In this document: positions 50,372 through 58,258 of the stretch, piece by piece
Numbering within the stretch: position 1 is the first letter of the stretch
Layout: every line of letters starts with the position of its first letter
Origin: JBGQOG01 sp052113705
GTDB lineage: Bacteria > Pseudomonadota > Alphaproteobacteria > Rhodobacterales > Rhodobacteraceae
DNA: 64,000 nucleotides
Assembly (NCBI RefSeq): GCF_052113705.1
Contig: NZ_JBGQOG010000012.1
Span: 62,001-126,000 of the forward strand
Direction of reading: 5' to 3'
Translations under genes and position numbers: made by a program
The notes under the pieces: generated by a model
Database searches by the model: none
Seen by the model: only the letters and a program-made list of their open reading frames with translations
Told to the model about the DNA's origin: nothing

Positions 50372-51133
50372 TCAGCTGACCAGTTCCTCGCCAACCCGTT
50401 TGCCGGTGCGCAGGCCGCCCGGAACCTGCAAGGTCGGCATCAGCTCGATCAGCCCGATGTTGACATAGTGCGGCGCGCCGATCGCATAGGCGACGGCATC
50501 GGCGATGTCAGAAACCTGCGGCATCTCAAAGCCCTCGAAATACTTGCGCTTGGCCTCGGCCGGATCGATCTTTTCGACATTGGCGAAAATGTCGGTCTCA
50601 ACGCGACCCGGGCAGATCTCGGTCACCCGGACCCGGCGGCCAAAGGCATCCACGCGCAGCTGACGCGAGACGGTGTGCATTGCGGCTTTGGTGGCGTGAT
50701 AGGCGGTGTGGCCGCCAAATTCGTAGTGCCCGGCAATCGAGGTGATGTTGACGATATGGCCGCGGTCGCGCGCCATCATCCCCGGCAGCGTCAGCCGCGC
50801 CAGATGCATCGCCGCGCGCAGGTTCACGTCGATCTGCTCGTCAATATCAAAGGCGTTCGAGGTCAGGATGTTGCCCGGCCGCGAGACACCGGCATTGTTC
50901 ACCAGAATGTCGACCTCGATCCCCGCCAGCAAACGGGTCAGCGCCCCGGTGTCGCAGACATCCATCGCATGCGGGACACAGCCGGTCTCGGCGGCAAGCC
51001 CGGCCAGTTTCTCGGCACTGCGCGCCAAGGCATGCACCGTGATGCCCTCGGCACAGAGCCGGCGGGTGATCGCGGCCCCCATGCCCGCCGATGCGCCGGT
51101 GACGACAGCGGTTTTATAATCTGCAAAAGCCAT
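50372..51133 (-). CDS. Short-chain dehydrogenase/reductase (YdfG-like SDR)
   Basis: Protein of 253 residues. The NAD(P) motif is VVTGASAGMGAAI (about 11-23), followed by DILVNNAG and the catalytic Ser in NITSIAG with Tyr-x-x-x-Lys in TAYHATKAA. C-terminal region EICPGRVETDIF is typical of NADP-dependent serine/3-hydroxy-acid dehydrogenases. It lies 58 bases after pxpA, at the end of the biotin-carboxylase/5-oxoprolinase-like operon, and is possibly part of it. Exact substrate unknown. Confidence 0.85.
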   Translation of the reverse strand: MAFADYKTAVVTGASAGMGAAITRRLCAEGITVHALARSAEKLAGLAAETGCVPHAMDVCDTGALTRLLAGIEVDILVNNAGVSRPGNILTSNAFDIDEQIDVNLRAAMHLARLTLPGMMARDRGHIVNITSIAGHYEFGGHTAYHATKAAMHTVSRQLRVDAFGRRVRVTEICPGRVETDIFANVEKIDPAEAKRKYFEGFEMPQVSDIADAVAYAIGAPHYVNIGLIELMPTLQVPGGLRTGKRVGEELVS

Positions 51134-51191
51134 TGGTAGTCCTTTCCGTCTTTGGTGTCGGGCTGTGGTGTCGGGCGGTCTGCCGCGGCCC

Positions 51192-51956
51192 TCAGCCCAA
51201 TTGCGAGAGCGGGGCAATCCTGCCCCCTTCGTCTTCGATCCGGGCGCGCAGGCAGCGCGCAAGCGCCACCGCCCCCGCGGTGTCGGAATGCAGCAGGATC
51301 GAGCGCGCTGCGACCGGCAGTTCCGTGCCGTCGATGGTGGTCGTTGTGCCCGTGCGCAACAGGTGCAGGACCCGCGCCACCACCTCTTCGGGATCGTGGA
51401 TCACCGCCCCGGGCAGGTTGCGCGGCGCCAATTGCCCGTCCTGCGTGTAGGCGCGGTCGGCCAGAAACAGCGCATAGGTCGGGCATCCCGCCGCATGGGC
51501 CGCGGCTTCCAGGGCCGAGCCGTTCAGCACCAAAAGCGCGATCTCGGGGTCAAAATCCATGGTCGCACGCACCAGGGCCCCGGCGATATCGGGATCGGCC
51601 GAGGCCAGATTGCCCAAGGCCCCATGCGGGTTCATATGGGTGATCCGATGCCCGGCGCGCCCCGCCAGCGCCGCCAATGCGCCGAGTTGGTAGAGCACAT
51701 GGCATTCCAGCTCGGGCAGGGCCATCTCCATCTTGCGGCGGCCAAAGCCCATCCGGTCGGGAAAGCTGACATGGGCGCCCAGATCGACGCCATGCTCGCG
51801 GGCCAGACGGATGGTACGGTCCATGATCACCGGATCGCCCGCGTGATAGCCACAGGCGACATTGGCCGAGCTGACCAGGCCGATCAGCGCCGCGTCATCG
51901 GCAATCGTATAGGGGCCAAAGCCCTCGCCCATATCGGCATTCAGATCAATTTTCAT
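51192..51956 (-). CDS. pxpA: 5-oxoprolinase subunit PxpA (LamB/YcsF family), cluster copy
   Basis: Protein of 254 residues: MKIDLNADMGEGFGPYTIADD, SANVACGYHAGDP, GVDLGAHVSFPDRMGFGRRKM, MNPHGALGN and FLADRAYTQDGQL. Its start overlaps the carrier-like gene by 11 bases. With the pxpB and pxpC genes upstream it supplies the third subunit of a 5-oxoprolinase-type enzyme. It is clearly diverged from the stand-alone copy at 35115, so the two probably serve different complexes. Confidence 0.9.
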   Translation of the reverse strand: MKIDLNADMGEGFGPYTIADDAALIGLVSSANVACGYHAGDPVIMDRTIRLAREHGVDLGAHVSFPDRMGFGRRKMEMALPELECHVLYQLGALAALAGRAGHRITHMNPHGALGNLASADPDIAGALVRATMDFDPEIALLVLNGSALEAAAHAAGCPTYALFLADRAYTQDGQLAPRNLPGAVIHDPEEVVARVLHLLRTGTTTTIDGTELPVAARSILLHSDTAGAVALARCLRARIEDEGGRIAPLSQLG

Positions 51957-52359
51957 CGTCGGCCCCGCTCAACCGGGCGATCACATCGCCCCATCCCACA
52001 ATCGCTCCGGCCGCGGGCAAGGCCTGTGTCAGATGCCCGGCCTGAGGGGCCGTCACCGCCTCGCAGATGCCGTCGCATTCAACGAAGCCAAGGAGTTGCC
52101 CCGCCGTGACCCCATCGCCGACGGCCAGAACCGCCTCAGGATCAGCCGCCTGAAACCGCCCCAACGTGTGGCTTTTCAGCGCGATTTCCGGCGCGGCCAC
52201 CGCGGCCTCCGGCGTCCGGGCGGCTGCCGCTGGTCCCGCCTCGGCCCCTTCGGCGGGCAAGGTCATCTGCAGCCGCGCATTGCCATCGGCATAGCTCAGC
52301 TCGGACAGGCCCGCGGCCCGCATCCATCCCAACACTTCTGTCAATTGATCCGGGCTCAT
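51946..52359 (-). CDS. Biotinyl-domain-like protein lacking the biotin lysine
   Basis: Protein of 137 residues. It parallels the BCCP at 55382 along its length: an N-terminal helix (LTEVLGWMRAAGLSELSY), an Ala/Pro linker, then a biotinyl/lipoyl-type domain (GDGVTAGQLLGFVECDGICEAVTAPQAG). Where BCCPs have E-A-M-K-L-M, this protein has E-C-D-G-I-C, so the modified Lys is replaced by Gly97 and two Cys appear. It cannot be biotinylated at the usual site. The ATG at 52359 overlaps the pxpC stop by 4 bases (ATGA) and has GGAGG upstream. It is likely a structural subunit of the complex. Confidence 0.8.
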   Translation of the reverse strand: MSPDQLTEVLGWMRAAGLSELSYADGNARLQMTLPAEGAEAGPAAAARTPEAAVAAPEIALKSHTLGRFQAADPEAVLAVGDGVTAGQLLGFVECDGICEAVTAPQAGHLTQALPAAGAIVGWGDVIARLSGADDEN

Positions 52360-53345
52360 GCCTGCCTCCATGCTGCTGCGCGGGCCGCACGGGTGTTCAG
52401 GCCCCTCTCAAGCCGCGCCAGATAGGCCGTGACCTCTGCCGCCGCCGCTTCTGCCGCGCGCAGGCTCACCGGCTGGAACCGCAGCGCGGCCCCCGCCGCC
52501 GCCTGCCCCAGCCGCCACAGATCCGCCTCGATCACCGTGGCGATCTTGGGATAGCCGCCCATCGTCGCCGCATCGGCCAGCTGGATGATCGCCTGCCCGC
52601 CGGGCGGCACCTGAATGACCCCCGGCACCACGCCATGCGACCGCAGTTCGCGCGGCGTCTCCAGCAGCAGCGGCGGCCCTTCCAGACGGTAGCCGGTGCG
52701 GTTGATCTGCCGCGAGACGCGGAAGATCGCGGTTTCAAAATCCCGCCGCGCGGTATCGGTGAAATCCGGATATTCGCCCGCGGGCAGCACCCGCAAGGTG
52801 ATGGCATCGCCGCTGTCCTGCGGTAAAGCCCGCGAGGGGGGCAAGAGGCCATAGCCCGCAATCGTCCCGGCGCCGGGGCGCGTGGCAGCCGCCTGCAACC
52901 GATCGCCCGGCCGCAGGAACCGCCCCTCAAAACCGCCAAAGCCTTCGCGGAGCTGCGTCGCACGTCCGCCCAGCACCTGCGGCACATCCACCCCGCCCTG
53001 CAGCGCGACATAGGCACGACAGCCGCGCCGCACCGGGCCAAGCGTCAGCACCTGCCCCGGTTGCGCCTCGGCGCGCCAGAACGGCGGCAAGGCCTGCCCG
53101 TCAAGGTCAGCCGCGCAATCGGCGCCGGTGACGGCAAAGGCCTGCGCGGTCAGAAACCGCAGGCGAAACGGCATCATCTGCACCTCGATCCCCGCCGCAT
53201 CCTGCGGATTGCCAAGGAGCAGATTGCCCAGTTGCAGCGCCAGCGCATCCATCGCCCCCGCGCGGCCAAGGCCCTGAAAATATTGCCCGTCCCGCCCCAG
53301 ATCCTGTACCGAGCACAGGCCCGCCGTGGTCAGTATCTCGATCAT
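52356..53345 (-). CDS. pxpC: 5-oxoprolinase subunit PxpC (biotin-dependent carboxyltransferase / KipA family)
   Basis: Protein of 329 residues. The family start is MIEILTTAGLCSVQDLGRDG, with GRAGAMDALALQLGNLLLGNP, ALQGGVDVPQVLGGRATQ, and the C-terminal SHGVVPGVIQVPPGGQAIIQLADAATMGGYPKIATV. It is homologous to the C-terminal half of allophanate hydrolase and urea carboxylase. It overlaps pxpB by 4 bases at 53342-53345. Confidence 0.9.
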   Translation of the reverse strand: MIEILTTAGLCSVQDLGRDGQYFQGLGRAGAMDALALQLGNLLLGNPQDAAGIEVQMMPFRLRFLTAQAFAVTGADCAADLDGQALPPFWRAEAQPGQVLTLGPVRRGCRAYVALQGGVDVPQVLGGRATQLREGFGGFEGRFLRPGDRLQAAATRPGAGTIAGYGLLPPSRALPQDSGDAITLRVLPAGEYPDFTDTARRDFETAIFRVSRQINRTGYRLEGPPLLLETPRELRSHGVVPGVIQVPPGGQAIIQLADAATMGGYPKIATVIEADLWRLGQAAAGAALRFQPVSLRAAEAAAAEVTAYLARLERGLNTRAARAAAWRQA

Positions 53346-54022
53346 ATCGTGAGGCTCCCGATGCGGAAACGGATCCTGTCGCCCGGCCGCAGCAGGGCCG
53401 CGGGGCTGCGGTTAGGGTCAAAAAAGCTGACATCGGCATGGCCGATCGTGTGCCATCCGCTTGGCCCGGCCGAAGCGGAAACCCCCGTCTGTGCGCCCGC
53501 CACCGAAAGCGAACCACCGGGCAGATTCAGCAAGGGCACCTTGCGGCGCGGCACGAAAAGGCTCGGATCCAGCCCGCCGAGGTAGCAATATCCCGCATGG
53601 CTGCCCACGGCATAGACCGTGTAGACCGGGGCCGCATGCAATTCGACCACCGCACGCGCCGACAGGCCGGTGGCCTGCGCCACATCGGCCAGATGCGGGC
53701 CACCCGCGCCGCCGTAATCAATATCCACCTCGATCAGCCGCCCCTCGGCGGTCTTGGCCATGCCGCTCTCCCAGGCGCGGCGCAACGCATCGGCCAGGGC
53801 CTCCGGTGCCTCTGGCACCGCATCAAGCAGGAGGGTCAGATTGGTCATGCCGGGCACCGCTTCGCGCACGCCGGGCCATGTCGCGGCCGCATCGGCCACC
53901 GCCCAGATCCGTTGCTGATGGGCCAGATCAAAGGGGCAGTCAGGTTCAAACAGCACCGCCTTGGTGCCGAGGAACGAAAAGTCCCGCAGCTGCGTGGCGG
54001 GGCGTTGCAGATCATCCCGCAT
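53342..54022 (-). CDS. pxpB: 5-oxoprolinase subunit PxpB (allophanate hydrolase subunit 1 / KipI family)
   Basis: Protein of 226 residues. Family features are the IDYGGAGGPHLADVAQATGLSARAVVELH stretch, YTVYAVGSHAGYCYLGGLDPSLFVPRR and GSLSVAGAQTGVSASAGPSGWHTIGH. The start at 54022 overlaps the biotin carboxylase gene by 11 bases; the frame is open upstream to 54202 but without family similarity. Confidence 0.9.
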   Translation of the reverse strand: MRDDLQRPATQLRDFSFLGTKAVLFEPDCPFDLAHQQRIWAVADAAATWPGVREAVPGMTNLTLLLDAVPEAPEALADALRRAWESGMAKTAEGRLIEVDIDYGGAGGPHLADVAQATGLSARAVVELHAAPVYTVYAVGSHAGYCYLGGLDPSLFVPRRKVPLLNLPGGSLSVAGAQTGVSASAGPSGWHTIGHADVSFFDPNRSPAALLRPGDRIRFRIGSLTI

Positions 54023-55385
54023 CGGCCGCTCCCGTCTGTGCAAGCCATTGTTCCATGTGGTGAATGCTGACACCGCCCGCGACAAATCCCGGTTCGCGCA
54101 GCAATTGCTGGTGCAGGGGCACATTGGTCGCCACGCCCGTAATCTGCAATTCATCCATCGCCGCGCGGAGCCGCGCCAGAGCCTCGGCCCGGGTGGCGCC
54201 ATGGGCGATCACCTTGCCGATCATGGAATCGTAGCTGGCAGGGATGCGGTATCCCGCCGTGACATGGCTGTCGACGCGGATGCCCGGACCGCCGGGCAGA
54301 TGCAGCGCGGAAATCACCCCGGGGGCCGGGGTGAAACTGGCGGGATCTTCGGCATTGATCCGGCATTCGATGGCATGGCCCTGCATCGCCACCGCGCTTT
54401 GCGTCAGGCGCAGCGGCGCACCCGCCGCCACGCGGATCTGCAATGCCAGAATGTCGAGACCGCTGGTCATCTCGGTCACCGGATGTTCAACCTGAATGCG
54501 GGTGTTCATCTCGATGAAATAGAACTGTCCGTCTTCATAGAGGAACTCGAACGTCCCCGCCCCGACATAGCCGATATCGCGGCAGGCCTGCGCGCAGCGC
54601 GCGCCCACCTCTGCCACCAGCGCACGGTCGATGCCGGGGGCCGGGGCCTCTTCGATCACCTTCTGATGGCGCCGCTGCATCGAGCAATCGCGGTCGCCCA
54701 GCCAGAGCGCCGTGCCCTGCTGGTCGGCCAGAACCTGAATTTCGACATGGCGCGGGGTTTGCAGGAATTTCTCCATATAGATCGCATCGGTGCCAAAGAA
54801 CCGCCCGGCTTCCTGCCGGGTCAACATGGCGGCGGCGGTCAGCGCCTCGGGCGCGTGGACAACGCGCATGCCGCGCCCGCCGCCACCGCCCGCCGCCTTG
54901 ATGATCACCGGATAGCCCACCGCATCGGCGATGGCGGCGTAGCTCCCGGGATCCTCGGGCAGCGCGGTGTCGGGGCCGGGAACGCAGGGCACCCCCGCCG
55001 CGATCATCGCGGTCTTGGCCGAGATCTTGTCGCCCATGATCCGCATCGCCGCCGCACTCGGCCCGACGAAAATCAGCCCCGCCTCGGTCACCGCCTGCGC
55101 AAACTCGGCATTCTCGGACAAAAAGCCATAGCCCGGATGCACCATCGTCGCCCCGGTCAGCCGCGCGGCGGCAAGGATGGCGGGAATGTTCAGATAGCTT
55201 TGCGCGGCGGGCGCGGGCCCGACGCAGATCGCCTGATCAGCGAGTGCGAGATAGGGTGCGCCACGGTCCGCCTCGGAATGGATGCAGATCACCCGCATCC
55301 CGAGCCGCCGCCCCGCCCGCAGAATGCGCAGGGCGATTTCACCGCGATTGGCGATGAGCAGGGAATGTTGGCTGAAATCGGTCAT
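54012..55385 (-). CDS. accC: Biotin carboxylase (AccC-like) of the pxp cluster
   Basis: Protein of 457 residues. The ATP-grasp biotin carboxylase domains are complete: LLIANRGEIALRILRA at the start, HPGYGFLSENAEFA, IIKAAGGGGGRGMRVV, EKFLQTPRHVEIQVLAD, CSMQRRHQKVIEEAP, EMNTRIQVEHPVTE and GHAIECRINAEDP. It is fused in operon context to pxpB and pxpC, so it is probably not the housekeeping acetyl-CoA carboxylase subunit but a paralogue. It carboxylates the biotin of the carrier encoded just upstream (4-base overlap). Confidence 0.88.
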   Translation of the reverse strand: MTDFSQHSLLIANRGEIALRILRAGRRLGMRVICIHSEADRGAPYLALADQAICVGPAPAAQSYLNIPAILAAARLTGATMVHPGYGFLSENAEFAQAVTEAGLIFVGPSAAAMRIMGDKISAKTAMIAAGVPCVPGPDTALPEDPGSYAAIADAVGYPVIIKAAGGGGGRGMRVVHAPEALTAAAMLTRQEAGRFFGTDAIYMEKFLQTPRHVEIQVLADQQGTALWLGDRDCSMQRRHQKVIEEAPAPGIDRALVAEVGARCAQACRDIGYVGAGTFEFLYEDGQFYFIEMNTRIQVEHPVTEMTSGLDILALQIRVAAGAPLRLTQSAVAMQGHAIECRINAEDPASFTPAPGVISALHLPGGPGIRVDSHVTAGYRIPASYDSMIGKVIAHGATRAEALARLRAAMDELQITGVATNVPLHQQLLREPGFVAGGVSIHHMEQWLAQTGAADAG

Positions 55386-55801
55386 GCCACCACCCGGATC
55401 AGGGGAGTTCCGGCGCTGACATCGGCGCCGTTCCCGGTCAGAATTTCGGCGACGGTCCCGGCCGTCGGGGCGGTCACCTCGGTCATCAGTTTCATCGCCT
55501 CGATCACACAGAGGGTTTGCCCGGCCTGCACCCGGTCGCCGGGTTTCACAAAGGCGGCAGCCCCCGGCTCGGGCGCCAGATGGCACAGGCCCGAGAGCGG
55601 CGCGCAGACCACAGCCCCCGCGGCCTCTGCAGCGGGTTTGGCGGGGGTGGCGCGGGGCGGCACATCCGGCGCATGTGCCGGAATTGGGGCCAACGACCCC
55701 CGCGTCAGGCGGATCTGCTTTTTGCCCTGAACAAGCTCGAATTCGCTCAGGCCGCTGTCCGCCATCCAATCGATGAGGGTCTTGAGATAGGGTAAATCCA
55801 T
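55382..55801 (-). CDS. accB: Biotin carboxyl carrier protein of the pxp cluster
   Basis: Protein of 139 residues with an N-terminal helix (MDLPYLKTLIDWMADSGLSEFEL), an Ala/Pro linker and a biotinyl domain. The biotin attachment site is Lys104 in VIEAMKLMTEV. First gene of the seven-gene operon accB-accC-pxpB-pxpC-carrier-like-pxpA-SDR. It overlaps accC by 4 bases. The promoter lies in the 346-base divergent spacer shared with the aspartate aminotransferase gene. Confidence 0.88.
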   Translation of the reverse strand: MDLPYLKTLIDWMADSGLSEFELVQGKKQIRLTRGSLAPIPAHAPDVPPRATPAKPAAEAAGAVVCAPLSGLCHLAPEPGAAAFVKPGDRVQAGQTLCVIEAMKLMTEVTAPTAGTVAEILTGNGADVSAGTPLIRVVA

Positions 55802-55900
55802 TGTCGTCTTGCTGGTTCTTGCCGCTGAAGATGAGGACCGGGGGGTGACGGGGCGGCACAGGCTCGGGCCGCGTTCCTCAAAAATGTAGCATGCACGGAA

Positions 55901-55915
55901 TCTGATGATGTCAGA
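55901..55915. promoter_or_regulatory. TCTGA-N5-TCAGA inverted repeat in the accB/aspartate aminotransferase spacer
   Basis: Short inverted repeat, 100 bases before accB and 233 bases before the aminotransferase. It is a weak operator candidate in spacer 55802-56147, which otherwise shows no gene. Confidence 0.25.
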
Positions 55916-56147
55916 GGCGTTTGAAATGACTGCGCCCTGCCGGGCCGCCCCGGCGGGAGGCCATTTTGGCGCGGCACCGACGGGCGTGATGCCCCCGGTC
56001 ATTGCGGATCACGATCACACCAGAAGCACACGGTCTTAGCCCTGATTTGGGCGCCGCATTTATGATGGCACAGAAGCTTCGCGTCCGCGGCGGCAGACCT
56101 GCGCTGCCATTTCCCCCCGCAGCCTGACGCGCTGCAAGGAGAGACCA

Positions 56148-57353
56148 ATGACCATTTTCAAACCCGCCGCGCGGGTGACCCGCATCAAACCCTCGCCCAG
56201 CACTGCCGCCGCCGCGCGCGCCACCGAATTGCGCGCCGCCGGTGTCGATCTGATCGACATGACCGTGGGCGAGCCGGATTTCGACACCCCCGAAAGCGTC
56301 AAAGCCGCCGCCGTTGCGGCCATCGCGGCGGGCGACACCAAATACACCCCCGTCAACGGCACCCCTGCCCTGCGCCGCGCCATCATCGCGCGGATGCAGC
56401 GGCGTCTGGGCGTGACGGTCGATCCGGCGGCGATTTCCGTGGGCGGCGGCGCCAAGCAGATCATTTTCCTGACCTTCATGGCCGCGGTTGAGGCGGGCGA
56501 CGAAGTGCTGATCCCCGCCCCCTACTGGGTCTCCTATCCCGATATGGTGCTGGCCAATGAAGGCAGCCCGGTGATCCTTCCCTGCCCCGGCGAAGACGGG
56601 TTCAAGCTGACCCCCGCCGCGCTTGAGGCCGCGATCACCCCCAAAACCCGTTGGCTGGTGCTGAACGCGCCCTCGAACCCGACGGGTGCGGCCTACAGCG
56701 CGGCGGAGCTCGCGACTTTGGCCGAGGTGCTGCGCCGCCATCCCCAGGTCTGGGTGTTGACCGATGAGATTTATGACGAGATCTGGTTTGAACCGGGTCA
56801 GATCACCAGCCTGCTGACGGTTGCCCCCGATCTGGCGGAGCGGCTGATCGTCATCAACGGCGTGTCGAAAACCTATGCGATGACCGGCTGGCGGCTGGGC
56901 TATGCGGTCGGGCCGAAGCCCTTGATCGCGGCGATCAACAAGCTGCAATCGCAGATGTCCTCCTGCCCCTCCTCGATCAGCCAGGCGGCTGCGGTGGCGG
57001 CGCTTGGCGGCGATCAGGGCTTTTTGGCCGAGATGGTCACCGAGTACAAAGCCCGCCGCGATCTGGCGGTGGATCTGTTGAACGCGGTGCCGGGTCTGCA
57101 CTGCAGCCTGCCGCAAGGCGCGTTCTACCTCTATCCCAACTGCGCCGGGGCCATCGGCAAGACCACGCCCGCGGGCAAGGTGATCGAGACCGATCTCGAT
57201 TTCACCCTCTACCTGCTCGATTGCGGCGTCGCGGCCATTCACGGCGGGGCCTACGGCCTCTCCCCCTATTTCCGGATCTCCTTTGCCACGTCGCGCGATG
57301 CGCTGCGCGAAGGCTGTGCCCGGATCGCGGCCGCCATGGCCGCGCTGACCTAA
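56148..57353 (+). CDS. Aspartate aminotransferase (class I PLP aminotransferase)
   Basis: Protein of 401 residues. Motifs are MTVGEPDFDTPESVK, GDTKYTPVNGTPALR, NAPSNPTGAAYS, LTDEIYDEIWFEPG and the PLP lysine in GVSKTYAMTGWRLGYAVGP. It belongs to the AatA/AspC-1b type common in alphaproteobacteria, which transfers amino groups between aspartate (sometimes prephenate) and 2-oxoglutarate. It is followed after 19 bases by a GalC-like aldolase, so oxaloacetate or a related oxo-acid may link the two. AGGAGAG lies 7 bases before the ATG. Confidence 0.85.
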   Translation: MTIFKPAARVTRIKPSPSTAAAARATELRAAGVDLIDMTVGEPDFDTPESVKAAAVAAIAAGDTKYTPVNGTPALRRAIIARMQRRLGVTVDPAAISVGGGAKQIIFLTFMAAVEAGDEVLIPAPYWVSYPDMVLANEGSPVILPCPGEDGFKLTPAALEAAITPKTRWLVLNAPSNPTGAAYSAAELATLAEVLRRHPQVWVLTDEIYDEIWFEPGQITSLLTVAPDLAERLIVINGVSKTYAMTGWRLGYAVGPKPLIAAINKLQSQMSSCPSSISQAAAVAALGGDQGFLAEMVTEYKARRDLAVDLLNAVPGLHCSLPQGAFYLYPNCAGAIGKTTPAGKVIETDLDFTLYLLDCGVAAIHGGAYGLSPYFRISFATSRDALREGCARIAAAMAALT

Positions 57354-57372
57354 CCTGAACCCGGAGGACTTC

Positions 57373-58047
57373 ATGCCCCATATCATCACCCGTATCGACC
57401 GCCCGACCCCGGCAGAGGTGGCGGCGCTCGCCCCCTTTGGCACTGCCACCATCCATGAGGCGCAGGGCCGCTCGGGCGCGCTGTCGTCGCGGATCAAGCC
57501 GATTGACCGCACCATGCGGCTCTGCGGTCCGGCCTTTACCGTGGCCTCGGCCCCGCGCGACAACATCATGCTGCAACTGGCGATCAACTATGCCCAGGCG
57601 GGCGATGTGATCGTGGTTTCGGCCGGAGAATACGAAGAGGCGGGCTGCTTTGGCGATGTGCTGGGCAATGCCTGTCTGGCCAAGGGCATCGCCGGGGTCG
57701 TTACCGATACCGGCGTGCGCGACACCGCCGATCTGATCAAACTGGGGCTGCCGGTCTTCTCGCTCAGCGTCTGCATCAAGGGCACCGTCAAGGAAACCCT
57801 GGGGCAGATCAACAAGCCGGTCATCATCGGCGGCATCGAGGTTCGCCCCGGTGACATCATCAGCGGCGATGCCGATGGTCTGGTCGTGGTTGAACGCGAA
57901 CGCGCGGCGGAAGTGGCGCAGCTCTCCAAAGCCCGCGAAGAGGCCGAGGCCGATTACATCCGCCGCTACAAAGCAGGGGAAAGCGTGATTTCGGTCTCCA
58001 ATCTGGCGGCGGTGCTGGCCGCCAAGGGGCTGACAACCGATCTTTGA
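57373..58047 (+). CDS. 4-carboxy-4-hydroxy-2-oxoadipate aldolase-like (RraA/HMG aldolase family)
   Basis: Protein of 224 residues of the RraA-like fold. Catalytic aldolase features are FGTATIHEAQGRSGAL, the metal/substrate loop GEYEEAGCFGDVLGNACLAKGIAGVVTDTGVRD and GDADGLVVVERERAAEV. LigK/GalC-type enzymes split 4-carboxy-4-hydroxy-2-oxoadipate or decarboxylate oxaloacetate. With an aspartate aminotransferase in front and no aromatic-ring genes nearby, oxaloacetate or a hydroxy-aspartate/methylglutamate-like substrate is as likely. GGAGGA precedes the ATG. Confidence 0.8.
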   Translation: MPHIITRIDRPTPAEVAALAPFGTATIHEAQGRSGALSSRIKPIDRTMRLCGPAFTVASAPRDNIMLQLAINYAQAGDVIVVSAGEYEEAGCFGDVLGNACLAKGIAGVVTDTGVRDTADLIKLGLPVFSLSVCIKGTVKETLGQINKPVIIGGIEVRPGDIISGDADGLVVVERERAAEVAQLSKAREEAEADYIRRYKAGESVISVSNLAAVLAAKGLTTDL

Positions 58048-58096
58048 CCTCTGCCCTCCGATCTTTGCGCGCCTCCCCGTTCGCCAAAGATCGCTG

Positions 58097-58128
58097 CCCC
58101 CGGTGTCGCAAGACGCCGGGGGTTTTTT
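58097..58128 (+). terminator. Rho-independent terminator after the aldolase gene
   Basis: CCCCCGG-t-GTC / GAC-g-CCGGGGG stem with 4-base loop, then TTTTTT. A very strong terminator. Confidence 0.95.
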
Positions 58129-58199
58129 CATGCCGTGTCACGCCGGAGGTTGCGGGCCGATCCGCAGTCATCAGCAGGCACGTGGACGGGCGGCACGCG

Positions 58200-58229
58200 A
58201 AAAGGCCCGGCATCTCGCGAGGCCGGGCC
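58200..58229 (-). terminator. Terminator of the TRAP operon
   Basis: GGCCCGGC / GCCGGGCC stem, followed on the minus strand by TTTT. It lies 30 bases after the dctM stop. Confidence 0.85.
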
Positions 58230-58258
58230 ATCATGGTCTGTGGAGGTGGTGGGGCGGT

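Noticed and set aside
57202..58131. 309-codon minus-strand frame opposite the aldolase gene
   Set aside because: Antisense shadow; the plus strand encodes a full RraA-like aldolase followed by a strong terminator.
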